DNA from: Pullichristensenella excrementipullorum
GTDB taxonomy: Bacteria; Bacillota; Clostridia; Christensenellales; Aristaeellaceae
Length of the DNA: 42,250 nucleotides
Direction of reading: 5' to 3'
Assembly (NCBI GenBank): GCA_018713365.1
Contig: DVOU01000067.1
Coordinates: 1 to 42,250, forward strand
Of this stretch, positions 16,601-28,600 are shown in pieces (positions within the stretch are counted from its first letter, which is position 1; each line of letters starts with the position of its first letter). The position numbers and the translations under genes are program-made. The notes below the pieces were generated by a model. The model was given only the letters and a program-made list of their open reading frames with translations. It searched no databases and was not told where the DNA came from.

Positions 16601-19600
16601 TCATCGCCGAGGGCATGAACGTGCTTATCAGCGGCAAGCACATCAACGTCGAAGGTGAGATCGTCGGCAGGAACATCCTCCTGCAGGCGGTCGGCACGGA
16701 CGATGTCGTCATCGAAGGCTCGCTTTCGGTCATCGACGACGACCTTGCCGAGGAAGATGACATGAGCCTCGAAGTCGGCCTTTACGAGGCCGAGAGCGAC
16801 CGCCGCATCACCATCGGCGCAGACGCCCGCATCGAAGCCAGCGAGGCGGTGGACGTGCTGGCCAGCCTTGCCCTCAGCGAGGGCTATCTGCCCATTCCCG
16901 AACTGCCCGGCGGCATCACGGAAGGGTTGGAGCTGCAGCCGTTCGTGTTGAAGATGGGCTACGCCTCCGTGGACGTGCTTGGCCAGATCATCGCCGGCGG
17001 CTCCGTGCGCCTGGGCAGCGAACTGGATATACTTGTCAACACCACCAACGGCCTTGCCAGCGTCGTCGTTCCCATCGCCGTTGGCGTGGCGGTGGGCGAG
17101 TCCACGGTCACGGTCGGCGGCGATGCCGTCATCCGCTCCGGCGCGGGCGCGCAGCTGGACGCCTATTCCGACACCAGCATCACCGCGGACACCGTCGGCG
17201 GCAAGCCCAAGTTCGCCCTCTCTCTGGCGGTCGGCGTCCTCGACACCCATGTGACGGTCGAGGGCAACGCGAAGATCGAAGCGCAGGGCGACATAGACCT
17301 CGTCGCCAACGGCGCCGTCACCACCGGCTCCTCCTCCGTGGGCAAGGGGCCCAAGGCGCTGGCCATCAAGCCCGTCTCGGGCGTGTACATTGCCGGCACC
17401 TTCATCCAGAACGATGTCTCCGTCCAAGTGCTGGATCAGGCCAGCCTTCTGGCGCTGGCGGGCGATCTGCGGGTGGACTCCACCTCCCGCGTGCGCGCCA
17501 GCACTGTGACGGTCAACATCCCCGCCAACGAGGATGCCGAGGGCAAGGTCTCCACCAAGAAGGTCATCGGCGTGGTGGAAAAACTGCTCGGCGTCAAGAC
17601 GGACATCGCCGGCGCTCTGCGCGGCCTCATCACCGGCGCCAACGGGCTGGACGGCTTCCTCGATCAGGCCGTGCAGGTCGTCGATAAGCCGGAAAAGCAG
17701 GTCAAGCAGTTCGCGGGCGCGTTCTCCCTTTCCTATATAGATAACGACAACGCCGCGCGCGTCGACACCACCGGCGCGCTGTACGCGGAGGGCGACCTCA
17801 TGGTGCTTGCCCGCGGCGAGGCCTATGCCGAGCTGCGCGCCGACGCCTCGCTCTACCGCACGCCGCCGCTCGACCCGGTCACGGGCGCGACGGTCGAATC
17901 CGCGCCGCAGAAGGCCATCGGTACGGCCATCGGCGTCACCTATTTTGACAACGACAACACCGCCGAGATCGTGCGCGGCGTCATCACCGCGGAAGATCTG
18001 CGCGTGGACGCGGACATGGGCTTCACCGGCTCCGGCGTCACCGTCAAGGCGGGCCACATCCCCTCGACGGCCAACTTCGGCCTCGGCGGCGCCATCGCCG
18101 TACACCTCGCCTCGGCGGTCAACGAAGCCACGGTGGGCAAGGATGGCAATTACACCATCGAAGGCGGCAGCGTCGCGGTCGAGTCCACCGGCTCCGGCCA
18201 CTACCTCACCGTGGGCGACGCCTCCGGCAAGCGCGCCCGCCGCAGCATCACGGTCGGCGGCATGATCATCCCCTTTGAGCCGGCGAACGTCGTCACGGCC
18301 AACTCCACCGGCGTCGGCGCGGGCATCGCCGTGGGCCTCGTGGGCGTGGATGTCACCGCGCGCATCGAGGACGGCGTGCGCTTCAAGGGCCTGCCGATGA
18401 CCTCGGCGCTTGTCAACGCCTCCTATCATGGCACGGAACACATCGAAGCCGCGGCCGGCGCGGCGGGCGGCACCTCTGTGGTGCCGGTGCTGGCGCTGGG
18501 CGTGGGCGGCGTCTATACGCAGGCATACCTCGGCAGCGCCGCGGATGAGACCCTGAGCCTCACCGGCGACCTTGCCGTCACTGCCGCAGGTCAGGTCGAG
18601 CGTACCATGCAGGTGGACGCCGCGGCCGTGGGCGCGGGCGTAGGCGTCGGCGGCGCGTTCGGCATCGGCGTCTTCAACGATTCCGCCGCGGCGGATCTGG
18701 AGCGCGCGGCCAACGCGGCAAGCGTGCTTGTGGACGCGCAGTCCATCAGCCGCTTTGACCAAAAGGTCATCGCCAGCGCCAAGGGCGCGACGCCCACCAC
18801 CAGCCCCACCGGCCCGAAGACGCTCGAAGAACTCAAAAAGCAGCAACAGCAGGAGAGCCAGGCTTCCGGCAACACCGAAAGCCAGCTCGACGATGCGCTT
18901 CAAAACCAGAGCGGCGCGGGCGGCTCGAACATCGGCGCCCTCAACACCGAGGGCGAGGCGGACCGCATCGCCGATCTGAACACGCAGATCGCCAGCGCTC
19001 TGGCCGGCAGCGTCGGCACCAACAACGTCAACAGCGGCGCCATTTCCGCCCTGGCGCAGGACCGTCCCCGCGCCCAGACGCAGGAGGGCAGCATTCAGGT
19101 CGCCGCCGCGCTGGCGCTCAACATCCTCAAAAACGATTCCTCCGCCCGCGTTGGCGACGCGGCCTCTATAAGCGCGGATGGCGATGTCTCCATCACCTCT
19201 CTGGTGGATACGGACGCCGTCATCTCCGCCAACGCCAGCGCCACCAACTCCACCACCGGCGTGGGCGTGGGCGTGGCCATCAACTACGTGCGCATCGGCA
19301 ACGTGGCTTATCTCGGTGCGCCCAGCGTGCGCGCGAACGCCTTGACCGTGCGCGCGGACATCCTCGAAGCGGAGGACAAAAAGAGCGTCGAGGCCATTTT
19401 CGCCGACCTCATGGCCTACTTCGCCGACACCGAGGGCGTGAACATGCTCATCGACGCCCTCGTGGAGGCGCGCGGCTACGCAAGCCTCGAAGACATGCTT
19501 GCAAACGACCCCGAGTTCAAGGAAGCCTTTGAAGCCCTTGACAGCGATGACCCCGCCGCGCTCGAGGCGCTGATCATCGAACTGCTGGCTGCGCAGTTCA

Positions 19601-22600
19601 GCGGCGAGACGGTCGATACCTCCAAGGCGGTTTTCGGCGCGCTTGCCGATTCCGTGGTCGGCTCCTTCACCGATATGCTCACCGATCCCGAGTTCCTGCT
19701 CAGCCTGCTCCTCGGCGGCGCGCAGGGCAAGATGGACGAACTCTTTGAAAAGTACGGCCTCACCGCCGAGGTGGCCATCCAGCGCGTCCGCGATATGGTG
19801 GTCACGGCCATGAACATCAAGTTCGGCAACCCCAGCGAGCTGGATGGCGTGGGCAACCTCATTTCCACCACGGCTATCTCCGGCGCGGGCGCTGCCAACG
19901 TCGGCGTGGCCGGCGCTGCCGCCATCACCCTTCTTGAGACGGACACCAAAGCCGCGATCTCCGACCTGAACGGCCGGATCGACGCCTCCGGTGTGGTCAC
20001 CATCTACGCGCAGGGCGCGCAGAAGGTCTACACCACCGCCACTGCCTCCGCCGACAAGAACGGCATGCCGGACAAGAACAAGGACGGCGCCGGCAACGCG
20101 CAGGGCAAGACCGTCGGCGTCGGCGCTTCCGCGGCCATCGCCGACGTTCAGGCGACCTCCGAGGCGCTGCTGGGCGAGGAGCGCACGCTCAACGCCGCCG
20201 CGCTGAGCGTCGTCTCCGAACTGCGCAACGACCTTGACACCATTTCCGTCGCCGGCAGCGATCCCATCGCCCGCCGCGACCAGATCGCGCAGGAAGTGCC
20301 CGCTCTGGGTGAGATGCCCCTGCAGCAGAACAACACCACCACCAAGGACATCGCCATCGACGCCTCCGTGGCGCTCTCGATGATCGACAATGTGGTGCAT
20401 GCCATCGTCGGTTCCGGCGCGCAGCTCTATCTCTCGGGCGGTGATCTCATCGCCCCGGAGACGGACGCTGAGGATCTTGAGAACGTCGGCCTCTACCTGC
20501 GCGCCTTCCAGCGCGGCCAGACGTACAGCACGGCCTCCGGCTTCGCGGTGGGGGACCAGGCCGCCGTTGGCGCGGCGGTGGGCGTGAACCTCGCGAACTC
20601 CGACGTGCGCGCCGCCTTCCGCGGCGACGGCACGGTCGCCGGCAAGGCCCAAATCGAGGCCATCACTTCCAATGAAGATGAAGCCTCCGGCCTCGCCACC
20701 GTGGTCGGCGCGGATCTCGACCGCTATTTGAGCCGCATCCGCGACGTGTTCAGCACCCTCAGCCTCGGCGAAACGCCGCCCATGCTGAACGTCACCATCA
20801 TGAACAAGATCAATGGCTTCGCCGGCCCCGCCATGCAGACGGGCGCGAACGCCATTGCCGGCATGCCGTTGCTCACCATGCTGATGCAGAAGTTCAACGT
20901 CATGCTGCCGGGCAACCCGACCGCCTCCGGCTCCGCCGCCGACGCCATGGGCACGGTTTCGGAGAATGCCAGCGGCGCGACCGGCCAGCCGCTCGACCAG
21001 AGCGCCGAGCAGGGCCAGAAGATCAACATCGCCGCCGCCGCGGGCGCGACCGTCACCGAACACATCGCCACGGCGGAGATTGGCGGCAGCCTCACCGCGC
21101 AGTCGGTGGACGTGAACGCCGAGAACCGCGCCAACTACCGCACGCTGGGCACCGGCGCCGCCGTGACCATCGCCACCAAGAACGCCAACAACATCTCCGT
21201 GGGCGTGGCGGTGAGCGTCAACGGCAATGAGGCCAACGCCACCGTGGATGGCGAAGTCACCGCCACGGGCGACGCGGCCACCGCGCAGGACGACGGCGAC
21301 GTGCGCGTTTCCTCCACCATCACCCAGAACATGGATGGCAAGTATCGCGGCCTGCTCGGCGCGCAGGCGCTCTCGGGCAGCATCGGCGGCTCCGGCGGCA
21401 AGGTCGGCTTCGCCGGCGCGGTCTCCATCCTCATCGGCCATGCTAGGGGTCTTGCGCAGATCGCCGAAAACGCCGTGGTGCGCGGCGGCGACATCGCCGT
21501 CACGGCGCAGGACAAGTCCAAGCTGGCCGTCCGCGCCGGCGGCCTCACCGCCTCGGGCGCTTCGGCGGGCATCGGCGCGTCCTTCGCGCTCATCTACGCC
21601 GAAAATGAACTCACGGCCCGCGTCGGCAAGGGCGCGTCCGTGACGGCGGATTCGCTTACGGTCAAGGCCGAGAAGCTCCCCGTGGACGCAGACGACTACG
21701 CCTTCCCCTTCGGCTGGGATACGCTCTTTACCGTGGACGTCGAAGAGGACGCCCACAAGGGCCTCATCAACATCAAGCTCGATAAGAGCAAGAACGGCAT
21801 CGCCGGCATCGACATCGCCATCGGCACGGACGACCTTCTCAAGGTCATCGACACCCTCAACTACCTCGCCAGCGTCAACTACTACGCGGAGTCCATCGCC
21901 GGCGCCATCACCACGGGCGAAAACACCACCGCCGCCGTGGCCGGCTCCGTGGCTATGCTCTTTGCCGACAGCATCACGCAGGCCGCCATCGAAGATGGCG
22001 CGAATATCGCCCTGCGCGGCGGCGACGCCAGCGTCACCGCTTCTTCCAAGACCAACGCGCGCATGATCGGCGGCGCCATCGGCGCGACCTCCGGCAAGGT
22101 GGGCGCGGGCGTCAACATCGCCTCTGTGGACGATCAGGATCGCGTCTTCGCGCGCATCGGCGACGGCGCTGTCCTCACCGGCGCGGGCGACGTCAGCGTG
22201 CTTTCCAGCGCCGAGCGCGATCAGCTGGCCGTCACGGTGGCGGCGGGCGCTTCCGGCACCGGCGGCGCGGCCATCGGCGGCGGCGTCAACGTCATCGTCA
22301 CCGGCGGCGACGTGCAGGCGACGGTAGGGGAGAATGCCAACATCACCGCCAACGGCCTGTTCAAGGTGGACGCCTCCAACATCGCCGATCTCACGCTCGT
22401 CTCCACCTCGCTGGCCGGTTCCAGCGGCGGCGCGGCGGTGGGCGGCACGGTGGCGGTGATCGTCTCCGGGAACAACGCCCTCGCCAGCATCGGCGCTTCG
22501 GCGCGCGTCAACGCCGCCGACGTCCTGGTCGAGGCCGTCAGCGAAGAGCGCCTGCTCGATGTGCTGGCCTCTCTCTCCGGCGCGGCCGGCTCCTCGCCGA

Positions 22601-25600
22601 CCGTGGCCGGCACCATCGGCGTGCTTGTCTCCGAGTCCGAGACCCGCGCCGAGGTGGGCGATGGCGCGCTCCTGCGCGCGACCGCCGGCAGCGTGACCAT
22701 CAACGCCAATGGCGAGGTCAAGCAGATCGTCGTCCTCGCGGCCGCGACCGGCGGCACCGGCGCTGCGGCGGTCGGCGCGACCGTCAACGTCAATGTCTTT
22801 GAACACAAGGTCCTCGCCCTCATCGGCGAGAACGCTGAACTGATCGCCGAGGCCATGGAGGCGGGCAGCAACGTGGTCATCACCGCTTCGGCGGGCGACG
22901 AGACCATCATCGTCACCGTCGCCGGCGCGGGCACCACGGGCGCGGCGGGCATCGCCGGCGCCATCCCCGTCATCGTCAGCGATTCCGAAGTGCGCGCCAG
23001 CATCGGCGTCGCCGCCGAGATCGAGGCGGGCGACAGCGTGCTGGTCAGTGCCGACCTCATCACCGGGCTCTACGATGTGGCCGGTGGCTTTGCCGCGGGC
23101 AGCACCGCCGGCGTGGGCGCCACGGTCAACACCACCGTTCTTGAAAACGAAGTTTCCGCCACCATCGCCGACGCGGCGCGCATCATCGCCCATGCCATCC
23201 CCGCTTCCGAGAGCGGACAGGCGGCGGGCGTGCCCATCCCGGGCCGCAGCGAGCGCCGTCGCGGCGTCATCCTGCGCGCCAATGCCGACAACCGCATCCT
23301 GCTGGCCTCCATGAGCGGCGGCGCGGCGGGCACGGCGGGCGTCGCCGGCGTGGTCAACACACTGGTGGACAAAAACACCGTCCGCGCGGCGGTGGGCGAT
23401 CGCGTCACCATCATCTCCGGCTTTGAGGAAGACGGGGAGACGGAGAGCGGCGACAGCGCCGAAGTCGCGGTCGAGGCAGACGACGAATCAGAGCTATACA
23501 ACATCGCCGGCGGCATCGCGGCCGGCGGCACGGCGGGCGTGGGCGCCTCCGCCGTGGTCATGGTCTACGACAAGACGCTTGATGCCAGCATCGGCGACGG
23601 CGGCATCGTGCGCGCCAGCGGCGACGTCCGCGCGCACGCCGCTTCCGATGACGACATTATCCTCCTCGCCCTCAGCTTTGCGGGCGGCGGCTCGGCGGCG
23701 GTCGGCGTGGGCGCCAGCGTGCTGGTGTTCCAAAGCGACGTGACCGCGCAGCTGGGCGGCGACATCCGTTCGGGTGCGGACGTGACCATCGAAGCCCTGG
23801 GCGACAATTCGCTTTACAACATCGCAACGGCGCTGGCCGGCGGCGGCGCGGCCGCAGTGACCCCCGTGGCAGTCGTTACCTATTATGAAGGCGCGACCCG
23901 CGCCGTGGTCGGCGAAAGCGCCGCCATCACCGCCAACGGCGACTTTACCATGAACGCCGACTCCAAGGAGTTTATCACCTCCGACGCGGCGGGTGTCGCC
24001 ATCGGCGGCGGAGCGGGCGTGTCCGGCACGGTCGATGTCATCATCTCCAAGCAGCAGACGCATTCCTCCACCGGCAATGGCGCGCGCATCATCGCCAACG
24101 CCATCACCGTCGGCGCGCAGGATGCCATCACCACCTACGCCGTCGCCGGCACCATCGCCGGCAGCGGCACTGCCGCGGTGGGCGTCACGGCGGTAGTCAG
24201 CGTGCTGCACGCCAGCACTTTGGCCGCCATCGGCGATAACAACTTCCTCCAGACTTCCTCCGGCGACATCGCCATCGACGCGGATTCCCTGCGCGAGATC
24301 AACTCCTACGCCGCCACCGCCGGTGTTTCCGGCGTTGCCGGCGTGGCCGCGACGGTCATGGTCACGGTCGTGGGCGGCAAATTGACGCAGGACAGCGCCG
24401 ACGGCCTCGCCACCGGCTTTGATGCCGACAGCTTCCTCGACGATTCCTTCGGCCTCGGCCACAGCGCCGCGCAGGAATACCGCAAGGATGACCTCGGCGC
24501 GCTGCTCGAAGGCGACGGCGTCTATCAGGGCGAGACCGAAGTCGGCTCCGAACACAGCAACGATCAGGGCGAGAGCGTTGGCGGCTTCGACATCGAGAGC
24601 GGCTACGTAAGCGACGAGTTCAGCACCGTCAACAAGGACTCCAGCGATCCCGGCAAGGACTTCGAGATCGACGAAAACGCCAGCGACGACATTGCCGCCG
24701 CCAGCGAACTGGGCGCGCAGAAGCCCTCTTACGATCCCGCCGACAGCGTCATGGCCACCATCGGCGCGGGCGCGACCGTGGTCTCCGCGGGCGACATCTC
24801 CGTGCTTGCCTATGACGACCTCGTCGCCGACATGATCACCGGCACGCTCTCCGGCGGCATGGCCGGCGTCGGCGTGGGCATCGCCGTGGGCGTGGCCTAC
24901 TCCAACGTGGTCGCCAGCGTCGAAGACGGCGCTTCCCTCAGCGCGGCGGGCGACATCACCATCTCCGCGCGCACCGGCTCCACCGCCACCGAGGATGGCG
25001 ACCAGGCGCGCACCAGCGAGATCGCCAAGGCCTTTGAAGGCAGCGACAAGGGTATTGATTTCACCCAGCGCACCATCCGCGCCATCTCCATCTCCGCTTC
25101 GGGCGGCATTGCCGGCATCTCGGCGGCGGTCGCCTCCGTGAACGTCTACTCCAACGCCATCGCCTATCTGGAGGGCGATGTAGAGCAGGCTGAAAACCTC
25201 ACCATCTCCGCCGTCAGCGACTATCCCAACGAACTTGCCGCAACGCTCTCTGTCGGCGGCGGCGCGGCCGCTGTGGGCGCGTCGGTGGCGCTGGTCATCT
25301 TCGGCGGCAACACCGAGGCTTCCATCGTCGGCGACGCGCAGGTCGATGTCGCTGGCGCGGTCAAGCTCGACAACCAGCTCGTCTCCAACGCGACCACCGG
25401 CGCGGCGGCCGTTGGCGTGGGCGGCGTCTCGGTAAACGGCGCGGTCTCGCTGGCCTCCACCCGCACGCGCATGGACACCTTCATCGGTCAGGGCGTGCGC
25501 CTCAACGCCGGCAGCCTGAGCATGGTTTCCGATGCCGCCATGAACGCCAGAGCCTACCTCATCAGCGGCAGCGTCAGCAGCACCGCCGCGATCGGCTTAA

Positions 25601-28600
25601 GCGCTGCGGTCGCCATTCTTTCTCCGACGGTCCTGACCTACATCGGCGCCACGCCCGAGGGCTTTGACGCTGCGCAGGGCGCGTCCAGCGCCGCCGTGGG
25701 CAAGGTCGCGGTCGAAAACGACATCCTCATCAAAAATGACATCCTCGACAGCAACGCCATCGCCACCGTGCTGTCCCTGAGCGCGGGCGTGAACGGCTCC
25801 GTGAACGGCAACGTGCTGCTGATCTTTAACGAGACGAGCGGCGTGGCCGGCATCAGCCGCGCCAATGTCGAAGCGGCGCGCATCGCCATCGACGCCAACA
25901 ACACCGTGAAGGCCGAGTCCTTCCTCGCCGCCGGCACCGTCGGCAGCGTTGCGGTCGGCATCTCGGTCAGCTACGTCTACCTGCGCGCGGACAACCGCGC
26001 CATCATCGACACCGAGGGCGTGTCCGTCATCGCCGACATCGTCGAAGTCTACGCCGGCCGCGAAAACGCGCAGAACAGCGCCGAGGCCAGCGCCAAGTCG
26101 GTCGCCGGAAGCGCGGGCGCCATCAACGTGGGCGTGAACGCCGCCATCGCCGACAACGACGCGCGCAACATCGCCGCCATCTTCGGAAACGGCACGCTCG
26201 TCGCCCGCGACGCGCTCACCATCCTTGCCAATGGCAAGGCCACGGCCTTCGCGGAGCTGACCGGTCTCGACATCGGCGGCGTCAGTGTGGCCGCGTCCGT
26301 GGTGGTCGCGGTGCTTCGGAACGAGCAGCGCGCCGAACTGGACGGCCCCAACGTGCAGGCGGGCGACGTCACCGTCCGCTCCGCCCTCAATAAGGACAAT
26401 CGCGTCACTACCTCCGCCACGATGCACACCGGCGGCGGCGCGCTGTTCAACGCGCGCGCCAATGTGGCCGTCGCCTACGGCCGCTCCGCCTCCACGGCGC
26501 TGTTCCGCCCGGCGACGCTCACCGCCACCGGCAATTTGGACATCGCCTCCACCGGCCACGCGGACACCGAGGCGAAGATCGACAATCAGGCGGGGTTCAG
26601 CTACATCTCCGCCACGGCCATGATCGCCCTCAGCTACGCGCAGGGCCGCTTCGACGCGGGCGTCGAACTGCCCGACAGCGCCGAAGAAAACCGCGTCGGC
26701 GACATTTCCATCGGCACGGACTACACCGCCAACGCCAATGTGGACCTCGTGCCCTCGTCGGGCGGCATCGACAAGAGCTTCGATATCAATTTCTACAATG
26801 TGGCCGTCAACGTCGCTATCGCCAACGCCGCCAGCACCGCCAACGCCTGGCTCGGCGGTCAGGGCGCGCTCGCGGCGGGCAATGTCGAGATCTTCGCCAA
26901 TGGCGAAGCGCTGGCCAAGGCCATCGTGCGCAAGCCGAATATCGACGCAAGCATCGCCGCCGTTGCCGCCAACGTGATGCTGGCGGAAGTCAGCGCCGTA
27001 CAGACGGCCATGGCGCAGGATGTGCGCCTCACCGCCCAGAGCGCGAGCGTCCACTCCGAACTCAACCGCGGCAAGACCGCCGTGGCCGAGGCCTACCTCG
27101 GCGCGAACGGCGCTTCCATGAAAGCCAGCGTGGTCTCGGCCAGGGCCAACACCGCCATCGCCCGCGCCGACGCCGCCAACCACGCCCTCATCGACGGCGC
27201 CACGCTGGCGCTCACGGGCGACTTTGAACTCTTCGCGCTGGGCAACACCTACGCGCTGGCCACCGTCAAGGGCGAGGACGGCTCGCTCGATCTGGCCGGC
27301 ATCGGCGTCAACGTGCTGGAAGCCTACGCCGAGGGCGACTTCCAGGCCGTTGCCTCCGGTAGCGTCTCCGCGCGCAATATCAACATCTACACCACCTACG
27401 ATTCCTACGCCGAGGCCATCTCCGGGCAGCCGGGCAACGGCGTCTCCTTCAGCGTTGTCACCGTGGACACCAACATCGCCAACGCCAAAAACGACGCCAC
27501 CGCCCGCGCCGGCATCGCTCCGACCACGCGCGGCAGCATTACCATCCCGGCGGGCGACTTCACCGCCACGGGCGACATCACCATCGCCGCCACGGCCACG
27601 GCGCGCGCTCTTGCCGATATACAGGGCGTCAACATAGACATCGAAGGCGTGAGCGTCGCCGTCAACAGCGCCACGAGCGACGTTTCCGGCACGCACGAGG
27701 CCGTCATCGAGGGCGGAAACGTCCGGGGCGCGAGATTGCAAGTGATCTCCCGCTTCAACGAGAACGCCAACGAAAACAATGCCTCCTCCCGCGCGACGGT
27801 GGGCAGCAACAGCGGTGCTGACATCGCGCTGGTGAGCGGCAATGGCAACCTCGCCGAGGCGAAGATCACCGTCACCGCCGGGGCCATCGTTTCGGGCGCG
27901 ACCTTCAACATCGCCGGCGCGGTCGAGGTACTCAACAACGCCACCTCCATTGCCCGCGCCAGTATCAACCAGCCCAGCAGCTTTAGCCTCGTCAACGTCT
28001 CCGTCATGGAAGTGATCGCGGACGCCGCCGGCACCTTCTCCGCCCTGTTCAGGGCCGGGGAAGGGGGGAGCAGCGTCGGCGACGTCACCGTGCGCAACGC
28101 CTACACCATCTACTCCCACGCGGAGACCGGCGCGGCGGGCGGCCTGAGCGGAAGCATCCTGGAAGGCGCGGGCAACACCGCCAAGGCCACCACTTCCGTA
28201 AGCGGCAGCGCCGGCTTCGGCAGCGATGGCACGCTGCGCGTCCAGGGCGATGTGCTTGCGGAAGTGCAGGCCATCGGCGATGCCATTGCCACCGTCAGCA
28301 GCCACCGCCTCAGCCTCAGCGGCGTGCGCGTGGCCGTCAACGAAGTGCGGGCGGACTTCAACGCCCGGCAGAGCGCCAGCGCCGTCGGCACGGGCACTGC
28401 CGATGTCAGCGGCAGCGTCACCATCCGCTCGCTGCTCAACGAGCCGGAAAGCGGCTCCGAACCCACCCACGGCGCGCAGGCCGCCGTGCGCGGCCCGGCT
28501 GGCAGCCTCAACCTCTTAAAAGGCGACACCAACAATGCCTACGCCAACGCCACCAGCCAAAACGACGCGCTGATCGAGAGCCTCACCCTCACCGCCCAGG

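Noticed and set aside
12085..23193. A 3702-codon open frame on the minus strand opposite the TPR and giant genes
   Set aside because: It mirrors the plus-strand codon bias of GC-rich, Ala/Gly-rich coding DNA, spans two unrelated plus-strand genes, has no ribosome binding site or signal, and its product is low-complexity Gly/Asp/Ala/Val/Arg sequence. The same applies to the long minus-strand frames at 25597-28470, 28516-31746, 31756-32649 and 32788-38817.
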